The notes under the pieces: generated by a model
The model's input: the letters and a program-made list of their open reading frames with translations, nothing else
Told to the model about the DNA's origin: nothing
The model's database searches: none
Program-made: the position numbers and the translations under genes
Source of the DNA: [Flexibacter] sp. ATCC 35208
Lineage (GTDB): Bacteria > Bacteroidota > Bacteroidia > Chitinophagales > Chitinophagaceae
Assembly: GCF_001975825.1 (NCBI RefSeq)
Contig: NZ_MTKN01000015.1
Location: 74,988-138,987 of the forward strand
Length of the DNA: 64,000 nt
Direction: 5' to 3'
Part shown: positions 56,395 to 64,000 of the stretch, one piece after another
Numbering within the stretch: position 1 is the first letter of the stretch
Layout of the letters: each line of letters begins with the position of its first letter

Positions 56395-58773
56395 TTATTT
56401 AAAAAGCCGGCTTAATCCTTTCTTCTTTATTGAACCGTTCTGATGTTCGTCGGTATAACCATAGCCATAACCATTGCCATAACCATAGCCGTAACCATTG
56501 GCATAACCATAGGAGTAACCTGGTATACCCCGCATTTTGATACCATTGAATACAATATTCAGTTTACCAAGTTCCTGCGAATGATAAAATTCGTCGATCA
56601 TTTTTAAGTGGAACTTAGGCGTGCGCTGGTGGCGTACCACAAACAAGGTTGCATCTGTAAATGGTGCCAGCAGGCGGGCATCTGTTACCGGACCTACCGG
56701 CGCGGTGTCGATAATGATATAATCAAAAGTGGCACTAAGCGAAGCTAACAACTGTTCCAGCCTGCCATTCAGGATCAACTCGGCAGGATTCGGAGGAACC
56801 ACCCCGGATGAAAGCATATAGAAATACTCATTCCCTTCTAAGGGTTTCTTCAGAATATCACCGATTACCGCCTGATCGATCAGGTAATTGGTGATACCGG
56901 GCGTATGTGGTACATTCAGCATCTTACTTACCTTGGGCTTGCGCAGGTCAAATTCCAGCAACACAACCTTCTTTTTCATCAAAGAGAGGCTTATAGCAAG
57001 GTTGATGGCAATAAAGCTCTTTCCCTCACCTGATATGGAAGAAGTAATCATAATGGTCTTATTTGCCCCGTTAATGCCTACATAGTTGAGGGATGTACGC
57101 AGGGCACGGAATTGTTCCGCTACTGCCGTACGTCGACCATCAGTGATGGCAATCGGATGGGCTTTGTCGTCCTGCATGATTTCGCCCAGTATCGGTGCAC
57201 TTGTAGCCTTTTCGATGTCAGCACGGAACAATACTTCCCTGTTAAATATATCTTTGACAGATATAAATCCGGCTACCACAGCCAAACCTCCTAATACTGC
57301 AAGACCAAGTATCATTGACCTTCTTGGACTGAACGGGAAGGAATCAGCTTCTGCCGCATCTACGATACGGCTGTCTGAAATAGCCGCAGCATATTGTAGG
57401 GCAGTTTCTTCTCTCTTTTCCAGCAAGAATGTGTAAATGTTATTTTTGATCACCTGCTGACGACTGATGGACAACAGTGCTCTTTCTTTGCTGGGTACTG
57501 TTCTGAGAATGCTGCTATACTTCACATTATCTATCATCAGCTTTTGCTTGCCTGCTTCCAGGTTTGCACGCAGACTGCGCACATTTTCCAGGATGGCAGG
57601 TGTCAGCTTCTTTTTCTGATCCTGCAGACTGGATAACAGTGGGCTATTTTCACCCGTCGTTTTCTTCAGACGTGCGAGCTGCATTTCGATTTCGGAAAGC
57701 CGGTTCACAAGTTCCAGCAACACAGGATCTGTTAAACCAAATGTAGCCGGTACCATATTTTCATCTTCCTTTCTGCCCTTTACATAATCTTCAATTGAAT
57801 TTAAAACGGACAACTGAATGTTCGCTTCTGTCAGTTTAGTATCATTCTCCTTTACACTCTCCAGGAACAACTTACTTTGTTCACTGATATCTACCAAACC
57901 TTCATTCGTTTTGAACTTTTCGATTTCACCTTCTACCTGCCCCAGCTCATTGGTCACGATCCGAAGGCGTTCTTCTACGAATGCCATGGTTTTAGCACTC
58001 ATCCTATTCTTATCACCGATGGCTGCAGCATCGTATACCTTCATCAATTCATTCAGCACAGCTTCGCCCCTGGCAGGTACCACATCATTGTATTCCAGGC
58101 TGATCACGTTCGCTTGTTTATTAGCCTGTCCTACTTTGAGATTAGCTATCATTTGTAAAGTAAGTATTTTATCTCCGGAGACATGCAAAAAATAATTGTG
58201 CCTGACATCATCTTTCACATTGCCAGGTAGGAAAATCATCCTACCCCATTGTGTTTGAACAGTGTCACCCATGTGATAGGTAATATTACCTATAGACACC
58301 TGTTGGGTAGCATCATTTACTTTGAGCGGCAACTTTCTGTTCTCAAGTGGCGCTATATGATCTGGTTCCAGAAATAACATTCTCACGGGTGTCTGGTGAT
58401 AGACTACCACATCCCTGATCTTGCCATCATCTACTACTTCGCCATAAAGATTCAGGTGCTGAATTACTTGTTTGGCAAGTGTTTTGGACTTAAGTATTTC
58501 GATTTCATTATCTATTTGCTTGCCTGATCCGAAGATATCCAGAGAAGAAAGCACTGAGCCATCCATACCCTTCGTATCATCTTTTATGAGCAATGCAGCT
58601 GTCACTTTGTATACAGGAGTAGCATATCTCAGGTATACAAAGGCACCAGCAAACGCAATCAGACCAGCAAGCACAAATAATGGCCAGTAAGGCTGATAAC
58701 GGCTCCTAAGCAGATCCAGCAGATCAGTCTGATCTTCCTGCTGTTTACGAATATCTGTTTTCTTTCTTTGCAT
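56395..58773 (-). CDS. wzc: Wzc-type polysaccharide co-polymerase with tyrosine kinase
   Basis: A 792-residue inner-membrane protein. A first helix (about 35-52) is followed by a Wzz domain, a long coiled coil (about 260-440), a GNVR-type region and a second helix near 490. The cytoplasmic BY-kinase (about 560-740) has Walker A (SISGEGKSF), Walker A' (VVLLEFDLRKPKV) and Walker B (YIIIDTAPVGPV). The C-terminal tail contains nine tyrosines in a Gly-Tyr-rich run (about 752-775), the autophosphorylation cluster. It controls chain length and export with Wza. Confidence 0.95.
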   Translation of the reverse strand: MQRKKTDIRKQQEDQTDLLDLLRSRYQPYWPLFVLAGLIAFAGAFVYLRYATPVYKVTAALLIKDDTKGMDGSVLSSLDIFGSGKQIDNEIEILKSKTLAKQVIQHLNLYGEVVDDGKIRDVVVYHQTPVRMLFLEPDHIAPLENRKLPLKVNDATQQVSIGNITYHMGDTVQTQWGRMIFLPGNVKDDVRHNYFLHVSGDKILTLQMIANLKVGQANKQANVISLEYNDVVPARGEAVLNELMKVYDAAAIGDKNRMSAKTMAFVEERLRIVTNELGQVEGEIEKFKTNEGLVDISEQSKLFLESVKENDTKLTEANIQLSVLNSIEDYVKGRKEDENMVPATFGLTDPVLLELVNRLSEIEMQLARLKKTTGENSPLLSSLQDQKKKLTPAILENVRSLRANLEAGKQKLMIDNVKYSSILRTVPSKERALLSISRQQVIKNNIYTFLLEKREETALQYAAAISDSRIVDAAEADSFPFSPRRSMILGLAVLGGLAVVAGFISVKDIFNREVLFRADIEKATSAPILGEIMQDDKAHPIAITDGRRTAVAEQFRALRTSLNYVGINGANKTIMITSSISGEGKSFIAINLAISLSLMKKKVVLLEFDLRKPKVSKMLNVPHTPGITNYLIDQAVIGDILKKPLEGNEYFYMLSSGVVPPNPAELILNGRLEQLLASLSATFDYIIIDTAPVGPVTDARLLAPFTDATLFVVRHQRTPKFHLKMIDEFYHSQELGKLNIVFNGIKMRGIPGYSYGYANGYGYGYGNGYGYGYTDEHQNGSIKKKGLSRLFK

Positions 58774-58890
58774 GTAATTCAGCCAACTATTTAATAAAAA
58801 ATGGGGTTAATAAGTACATTACAATCAGCACGACCAATCTAATCTCGTCACATGGTTTTCCGATAAATCATGTCGATATATTTTTATATT

Positions 58891-59685
58891 CTAATTAAAG
58901 ACTAACCGATCTAAAATAATTACCACCAGTGAGAGACTACTAAGGACAATCGGTATTATCTGCCGCGCCGTATTGGTGCTTGCCACCTTGGCCTTATTAG
59001 GTTCCACATACACTACATCGTTAGAGTGCAGGTAATAATAAGGCGATGATAAAAGTGACCGGTCATTCAGGTTGAGCCTTTTCACAGTTCTGGTCCCATC
59101 ATCACTTTCACGAATCAGCATTACGTTCTCTTTCTTCCCGAATACCGTAATATCGCCTGCTAATCCCAGTGCTTCGAGAATAGTGACCCTGTCACTTCCA
59201 ACGTTTACTACCTGGGGCCTTGCGACCTCGCCTATAATGGTTACACGATAATTTAAAAACCGAACACTCACCACCGGGTCTACGAGCAATTTACGTTCCG
59301 TGAGTTGATCCCGTATTGATTTTGACAACTGGGCCTTGGTTAGACCCGTGACCTTTACCTGGCCTAATACGGGATATTGTATATATCCTGAATCGTCTAC
59401 TAAAAATCCGGTTGCCTGAGGGCCGCTGCTGGCGACACCTCCCACTGCGGCCATACTTGGCGTGTTGTAGATAACTGCATCCTCCACGTTCATTGAGCTA
59501 ACCGTGATTTGCAGAATGTCATTTTTCTGAATAACCGGCTCAAGATTTCCTTTTATGGGTGCCAATACAGTGTCAGGTAAGTCATGAAAATATACTGACT
59601 GCTTTGTACTAACACAAGACATAAAGAAACAGCAGATAAGGACCGGGAAAAAAAATCGGGGTAAATAATCCTTACTTAAAAACAT
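58891..59685 (-). CDS. wza: Wza-type polysaccharide export lipoprotein
   Basis: A 264-residue outer-membrane export protein. The signal peptide ends in a lipobox (FMSC, Cys about 24). A Poly_export domain (about 45-135; KNDILQITVSSMN) and one SLBB domain (about 145-235; VTIIGEVARPQVVNVGSDRV) follow. It ends with a hydrophobic helix (IVLSSLSLVVIILDRLVF), as in other Bacteroidota homologues. It is the first structural gene of the export operon; the 117-bp gap to wzc has no recognisable element. Confidence 0.93.
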   Translation of the reverse strand: MFLSKDYLPRFFFPVLICCFFMSCVSTKQSVYFHDLPDTVLAPIKGNLEPVIQKNDILQITVSSMNVEDAVIYNTPSMAAVGGVASSGPQATGFLVDDSGYIQYPVLGQVKVTGLTKAQLSKSIRDQLTERKLLVDPVVSVRFLNYRVTIIGEVARPQVVNVGSDRVTILEALGLAGDITVFGKKENVMLIRESDDGTRTVKRLNLNDRSLLSSPYYYLHSNDVVYVEPNKAKVASTNTARQIIPIVLSSLSLVVIILDRLVFN

Positions 59686-59847
59686 TGTTCCAATTTAATA
59701 TTTGAAGGTTTTTTCTTCCTCGCTTTCCGTAGTACAATATTAGTTTATCATGCCCTAAAGCACTATTACTTACTAGAGTATAATTCGATGATATACCCAA
59801 AACGTGTCTACTTATTATAGTAGTGCTTATTCAAGCCACACGATTTA

Positions 59848-60534
59848 TCATGCGAAAAACTGATTTGAACAAAATCCTGCAAAACCTACAAATAAAAAGG
59901 CTATACAAAGACTTTTCGACCAGATTTTTGAAATCAACTCCGATTTTGTAGCAACATTCAGCTTTTGATATACTTTTTTGAGATGTTGGTTGACAGTAAA
60001 GACAGTTACAAACAACTTGTCTGCCATCTCCTTATATGAGTAGCCCTCTTTGAGCAACGCGAGTAGTTCATATTCCCGCTTTGTCAGCTTGTGTCTTATA
60101 TCTTCTAAGGGATCTTTATTAATATGGTTAATCAACAAATGTGCTGCTTTGGGTGACAATGTGCTTCCCTCACTGATGGCATCTAATATTGAATGATAGA
60201 TTTCCATCAGACGACTGGTCTTAATGATATATCCATTAGCACCTTTTCGAATCGACTCTATAACATAATGCTTTCCATCATGCCCTGATAAGACGATGAT
60301 TTTAGCGTCAGGATATATACGGCGCAATTCATGCATGCCCTGTATACCCGACTCTCCTGGCAGCGAAATGTCTAGAAGAATGACATTGACATCTGCTTCT
60401 TTAAAGGAAAGCTCTCTGAACTCCTCCATTGATTTACAAGCAAAGATAACTTTACACTCTTGAAAATCTTCGAGAAACTCCCGGTAATTATTCAATTGGA
60501 AATAGTTATCCTCTATAATTCCGATGTTGATCAT
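59848..60534 (-). CDS. LuxR-type response regulator with hydrophobic C-terminal tail
   Basis: A 228-residue regulator. The receiver has acidic EDN at the N terminus and phosphoacceptor D55 in ILLDISLPGESG. The LuxR helix-turn-helix has LTKREYELLALLKEGYSYKE and FTVNQHLKKVYQKLN. After the normal domain end, a tail of about 20 residues (CIAFLFVGFAGF) is strongly hydrophobic and ends SNQFFA. This could be a membrane anchor or the result of an altered stop. It lies 162 bp upstream of wza on the same strand and is the obvious candidate regulator of the locus. Confidence 0.88.
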   Translation of the reverse strand: MINIGIIEDNYFQLNNYREFLEDFQECKVIFACKSMEEFRELSFKEADVNVILLDISLPGESGIQGMHELRRIYPDAKIIVLSGHDGKHYVIESIRKGANGYIIKTSRLMEIYHSILDAISEGSTLSPKAAHLLINHINKDPLEDIRHKLTKREYELLALLKEGYSYKEMADKLFVTVFTVNQHLKKVYQKLNVATKSELISKIWSKSLCIAFLFVGFAGFCSNQFFA

Positions 60535-60958
60535 AGGTGATTAATTAACTTGGTTTTTTTTTTCAATATGACATGGTCTAATACATTTTATATGAACAAA
60601 AATGATTCCAGAATATTTGTGTCGGATATGAATTTTTAATTAATGATTAAACAGAACTTTATACATTACTCTTAATCTTCCACTATTCTACTGTAGCTAT
60701 TTTAAAAAAATCTATGTGTCTATTTTAATAACATCCTGTGACAAAAAATTGTTCAATTCAATATTACAGGCAAATTATGACTAATCTCTTTTAAAACACA
60801 ATTCAACTTTAAAATTAGGGGGTAATTACCTATCTTGTTTTAGAAAGATGATTTCAAAGACACGAAATTGTGATTAATATATCATTAATTTCCATGTAAA
60901 CAATTTTCTACAGATCGTGTATACCACATTTCATCAATTGCACGTTAACCATAAACAA
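60535..60958. other. Divergent intergenic region between response regulator and soluble kinase
   Basis: These 424 bases separate the minus-strand response regulator and the plus-strand kinase. The region is strongly AT-rich with several T runs. It contains the 10-bp palindrome GGTAATTACC (60821-60830). I found no ORF, RNA gene or clear TAnnTTTG element. Confidence 0.5.
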
Positions 60959-61696
60959 ATGAAAAATATAGATACTACTTCATCTAATGATGTTGCGAAC
61001 TTACTTAATAACGCAAGCAATATTATTGCTATTACATCGCATGAATTTAAAACACCGCTGACAGCTATATCCGCATCAGTAGAACTATTGGCTGCAAGAC
61101 TACATAGCAACCAACAAATGGATGCCTTCTATGAGAAAAATTTATCACGTATCACCACCGAAATTTTCCGCCTTAATAATATGCTGGATGAGATGCTTAC
61201 CATCAATACCATTATGTCCGGTCGTATGACTCTGAATAAACAAATCGTAGATGTTGTTCAATTGCTTATAACATTGCGATCAAATTACTTTGCAGACCCG
61301 GAAGATACCCGTAGCTTCGAACTTATTGTTAGCGGTATACCACAGGGCATTTATGCTGATTACAATCAGTTGAACAGAATTTTTGTGAACCTCGTGAGCA
61401 ATGCGTTTAAATTTTCAAGAGAGAAAGCCCCGGTGGTTGAAGTCGATTTCGAACATCACCAGGTAGTGATCAGGATCATAGACGATGGTATTGGGATTCC
61501 TGCAGATGATCTGCCTCAACTTTTTCAACCTTTTTTCAGGGCGAGTAATGTAAATGAGATAGGAGGTACTGGGTTGGGGCTATCAATTGTTAAAACTTTT
61601 GTACAGGAAAATAATGGCACTATTACTGTAAATAGTGTTGCTGGTGAAGGCAGTACATTCACACTTACTTTTCTATATTATTCTGATTCCCTATAG
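60959..61696 (+). CDS. Soluble sensor histidine kinase
   Basis: About 245 residues from ATG 60959; an in-frame ATG at 60917 would add 14 residues. There is no membrane helix or sensor domain. The HisKA motif is ITSHEFKTPLTAISASVELL with the phosphorylated histidine near residue 28. The ATPase has FVNLVSNAFKFS (N-box), IDDGIGIP (G1), FQPFFRAS (F-box) and GGTGLGLSIVK (G2), all intact. It probably phosphorylates the CheY-like protein encoded 9 bp downstream and might take its signal from another protein. Confidence 0.92.
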   Translation: MKNIDTTSSNDVANLLNNASNIIAITSHEFKTPLTAISASVELLAARLHSNQQMDAFYEKNLSRITTEIFRLNNMLDEMLTINTIMSGRMTLNKQIVDVVQLLITLRSNYFADPEDTRSFELIVSGIPQGIYADYNQLNRIFVNLVSNAFKFSREKAPVVEVDFEHHQVVIRIIDDGIGIPADDLPQLFQPFFRASNVNEIGGTGLGLSIVKTFVQENNGTITVNSVAGEGSTFTLTFLYYSDSL

Positions 61697-61705
61697 AGAA
61701 AAGCT

Positions 61706-62101
61706 ATGCAACATACCATCTTATTGATAGAGGATAAACCAGGTTTGAGAGATACAATACAAAGCCTGCTGGAACTACATCAGTATCAGGTCATCACCGC
61801 CGGTAACGGGGAAGAAGGCATTCACATGGCCACTGAACACCTGCCTGACCTGGTGATCAGTGATATTTATATGCCTGTCTTGAATGGTTATCAGTTACTG
61901 GAAGCCTTTCGGGCGCATGAACAACTACGCTATATACCTGTCATCATCCTGAGCGCAAGATCCGCCACTGAAGAAGTAAGCCTGGCCATTGAAAAGGGCG
62001 CATCGGCCTATATTAACAAACCGTTCCTGTTTGCCAATCTGAATGCCAGTATCCAGCAACTGTTACAAACCACTAGCGGATCAGCACCACTGACCCTCTG
62101 A
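61706..62101 (+). CDS. CheY-like single-domain response regulator
   Basis: A 131-residue receiver with IEDKPG (acidic site), phosphoacceptor D53 in LVISDIYMPVLNG, and the conserved Ser and Lys in IILSARS and YINKPF. No output domain is present. It probably forms a phosphorelay with the upstream kinase. The last 29 nt overlap the convergent T9SS-protein gene. Confidence 0.93.
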   Translation: MQHTILLIEDKPGLRDTIQSLLELHQYQVITAGNGEEGIHMATEHLPDLVISDIYMPVLNGYQLLEAFRAHEQLRYIPVIILSARSATEEVSLAIEKGASAYINKPFLFANLNASIQQLLQTTSGSAPLTL

Positions 62102-63668
62102 ACTCTTTATGTTCATTATTCCCGTCATCGAAGGTGCAGACATATGCAAATGCCTGCTGATCCTGTATGATACCTTTTACACTTCCATCCCACCCTGCCT
62201 GCGGATCATTGGTACGAAATACCAGGCCTCCCCAGCGGTTGTATACACTTAGTTCATAATGAGTGAGTAAATCGTATACTTTGGGTTTGAACAGGTCATT
62301 GTTACCATCACCATTCGGACTGAAGGCAGTCGGCATGACCACAATACAGTTATGCAAGGGTGAAGTGATATTAGCACTCCCACCAATCTCACAACCATTG
62401 GCATCTGCTACCTCATATATATAGTGCCCTGCTCTCAGTGAGTATAAAACGCTGTCCTGCTGCCAGGTGCCACCTTCTATCCGGTATTTGTAAGGCTGTG
62501 TGCCGCCTTCAATCTGTAAAGCTATTTTTCCATCCTGTGTTTCACCACAACTACAGGGTTTTACTGTTATTTCTTTCAATACAAGTGGTTCGGGGTCGCG
62601 CAGCAATGCCGTGAGGGTATCGGTACAGATCTGTCCATCCTTTACATACACCTGGTAACTGCCTTCATCTAACCCTGTAAATACCGAATCGCCTACAGGT
62701 GTATTATCATCCAATACAAACCGGTAAGGAGGCATACCACCTGAAACGGATACATGAATTTCTGCATTGTGACGACCGTTACAGGTAGATGGAATTGTTG
62801 TGAGTGTCGTAGTCAGGTCAGACATGCCCACTGTAACAGTGCCTCCCCCCGTCGCACCATTTTCGGCGGTGACGACTACCGTATATTCACCGGGTGGTAA
62901 TTGATTTACCCTGGCCGTTGTGTAATTGCCCGGTGTCCAGAGATAGGTATAAGTAGTACCATAATCTACCGGCGTGACCTGTATAGTACCCGTACTGGCA
63001 TTGTTACAACTCGGCGTAGCCGACAGTGTAGTCTTTATCACCTGCCGGATGTTGGAGAAGTTATCAATCAGAACAGCTGTACCAATATCACTCTTTGTGC
63101 AGGTCTGTGACGGATCTGCCCAGATGGATATATATTTATAATTAGCTGTTGGCTCAAGTATGGCATAATACCGGCTCCAGGTCGTATCTGTAAACGGACC
63201 GGACGACCAGAGTCGCTGTGCGGTATCCCTGGGACTATTGCCTCCATAAATGGTAAGGTTACCATTGCAGGCAGCCTGCAGGTATTTTGGTGAATAGGCC
63301 AGGTCTACAGAGATAACATAGGCCAGTCCTTTCTGCAATGGAGCGGCGAGTAACTGTGCAAGCCCCTCCCTGTAAGCAGGGCCGCTATGCAGGCCAGTAT
63401 AAGCTTTACCATCGGAGGGCCGCTTAAAAATGTTGAGCGGGCCGGGTAATACATCAGGTGTGTTTGACGCCGCTATCCAACCGGTAGGCACACTATCCCT
63501 TCCAATATTTCCTTCCATTGACGGGTTATTCAGCTCAATTACCTGGGCACTGGCAATCTGATGCATACAAACATTCAATGTTAAGACACACAAAACACGG
63601 GTGATCACACGCACTATATGGATATAGCGGTGTGTTACCCGTATTCTTGTAAATACAGGCAATGACAT
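62073..63668 (-). CDS. SprB-repeat surface protein with T9SS type B (gliding motility-associated) C-terminal domain
   Basis: A 531-residue exported protein. A long N-terminal region ends in a signal peptide cut near residue 41 (ASAQ). An N-terminal domain of about 165 residues (LNNPSMEGN, IDNFSNIRQV) is similar to adhesive or carbohydrate-binding modules. Three SprB-like repeats follow (about 210-440; CNNASTGTIQV, PPGEYTVVV, GSYQVYVKDG). The type B sorting domain is complete at the end (PTAFSPNGDGNNDLF, YNRWGGLVF, GWDGSVKG, GSVVLIR). It would be secreted by the type IX system to the cell surface. Confidence 0.92.
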   Translation of the reverse strand: MSLPVFTRIRVTHRYIHIVRVITRVLCVLTLNVCMHQIASAQVIELNNPSMEGNIGRDSVPTGWIAASNTPDVLPGPLNIFKRPSDGKAYTGLHSGPAYREGLAQLLAAPLQKGLAYVISVDLAYSPKYLQAACNGNLTIYGGNSPRDTAQRLWSSGPFTDTTWSRYYAILEPTANYKYISIWADPSQTCTKSDIGTAVLIDNFSNIRQVIKTTLSATPSCNNASTGTIQVTPVDYGTTYTYLWTPGNYTTARVNQLPPGEYTVVVTAENGATGGGTVTVGMSDLTTTLTTIPSTCNGRHNAEIHVSVSGGMPPYRFVLDDNTPVGDSVFTGLDEGSYQVYVKDGQICTDTLTALLRDPEPLVLKEITVKPCSCGETQDGKIALQIEGGTQPYKYRIEGGTWQQDSVLYSLRAGHYIYEVADANGCEIGGSANITSPLHNCIVVMPTAFSPNGDGNNDLFKPKVYDLLTHYELSVYNRWGGLVFRTNDPQAGWDGSVKGIIQDQQAFAYVCTFDDGNNEHKEFRGSVVLIR

Positions 63669-63757
63669 AGGATACGATTTTTAAATAACGGATGAAAAGC
63701 CAACAACATTCTATGCCCGTGGTATTGGAGCAAGGAATCATTCATTTTCATAGGTAG

Positions 63758-63796
63758 GGATTCAGAAATTGGGAGGTGATCCCAATTTCTGAATCC
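63758..63796. terminator. 16-bp perfect hairpin near the right edge
   Basis: Bases 63758-63773 and 63781-63796 are perfect inverted arms with a 7-base loop. No run of T follows directly on either strand. It lies 90 bp upstream of the surface-protein start, so it could end a transcript entering from the right. The rest of 63669-64000 is AT-rich and I see nothing else in it. Confidence 0.5.
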
Positions 63797-64000
63797 TTTA
63801 TAAGGTTTATTGGCTATTGCATTCTCAGGTAAAACAAATATACAATATATTTAAATAAAATATATATTAAGAAGTGATTTTCTTGAACTGACGAGATTGT
63901 TAGAATTCCCTTGTTTGAGTAATACAGCAAATATAGCATAGCTTTCAGGCTATCCCGTAGGTAAAAAATATATGATCCGCCTATAAGCCGTAGATATCCC

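Noticed and set aside
56395..56540. Direct DNA repeats near the end of wzc as a possible non-coding repeat array
   Set aside because: They are in frame and encode the tyrosine-rich tail of the kinase.
59758..59828. 8-bp inverted arms (AAGCACTA/TAGTGCTT) between the response regulator and wza
   Set aside because: The arms are short and 55 bp apart in AT-rich DNA, so chance is likely. No transcription start is known to judge it.

Overview
The window comes from a member of the Bacteroidota, most likely a Chitinophaga-like bacterium (family Chitinophagaceae). The evidence is a gliding/T9SS type B sorting domain, a DUF5686 outer-membrane protein with a carboxypeptidase-like N-terminal domain, an UpxY-type antiterminator, TPR histidine kinases paired with LuxR-type regulators, bacterial sphingolipid genes and several TAnnTTTG promoter elements. 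Base composition looks moderate. I saw no tRNA, rRNA, CRISPR array, transposase or phage gene.

Region 1 (1-8.8 kb, minus strand) is a compact lipid operon. In transcription order it holds a serine palmitoyltransferase-like enzyme, a bCerS-like N-acyltransferase, a CerR-like reductase, myo-inositol-phosphate synthase, a PgpA-family phosphatase, a GtrA protein, a DUF5686 outer-membrane protein and a CDP-alcohol phosphatidyltransferase cut by the window edge. Together these could build ceramide and an inositol phospholipid from central metabolites. A gap of about 550 bp upstream contains an operator-like inverted repeat and an unexplained 30-bp direct repeat.

Region 2 (9.3-16.6 kb) is mixed. 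It has a secreted glycine/asparagine-rich protein with a coding minisatellite, a lone siderophore-type acetyltransferase, an internally deleted ThuA remnant, an AsmA-like giant, an AraC regulator, a DUF983 protein and a possible small ORF.

Region 3 (16.6-31.4 kb) is a nitrate assimilation island. It starts with a TPR histidine kinase/NarL-type pair, then an FNR-like regulator with cysteine spacing suggestive of an Fe-S sensor, and siroheme-forming cobA. These face a long plus-strand operon: nirB, nirD (with Rieske ligands intact), an alginate-export-type porin, narK, a giant nitrate reductase fused to a NADH-dehydrogenase-like FAD module and BFD domain, and a degenerate sulfite/nitrite-reductase-fold protein fused to rubredoxin. 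The cobA/nirB divergent promoter has two FNR-type boxes with identical 12-bp cores 53 bp apart. mqo follows and ends in a long perfect terminator hairpin.

Region 4 (33.2-60.5 kb, minus strand) is a Wzx/Wzy-type exopolysaccharide locus. Its sugar-nucleotide and decoration genes (manC, gmd, fcl, ugd, a WcaJ-type initiator, a WcaF-type acetyltransferase, a pyruvyl transferase) resemble those of colanic acid. It has Wza/Wzc export proteins, an UpxY antiterminator, about six glycosyltransferases, an oligogalacturonate-lyase-like beta-propeller, and remains of one or two acyltransferases. It is bracketed by a response regulator with a hydrophobic tail and a kinase-like protein that has lost its ATP-binding motifs.

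Region 5 (60.5-64 kb) has a soluble histidine kinase with a CheY-like receiver, and convergent to them a SprB-repeat T9SS-sorted surface protein. The last 330 bases show only a hairpin.
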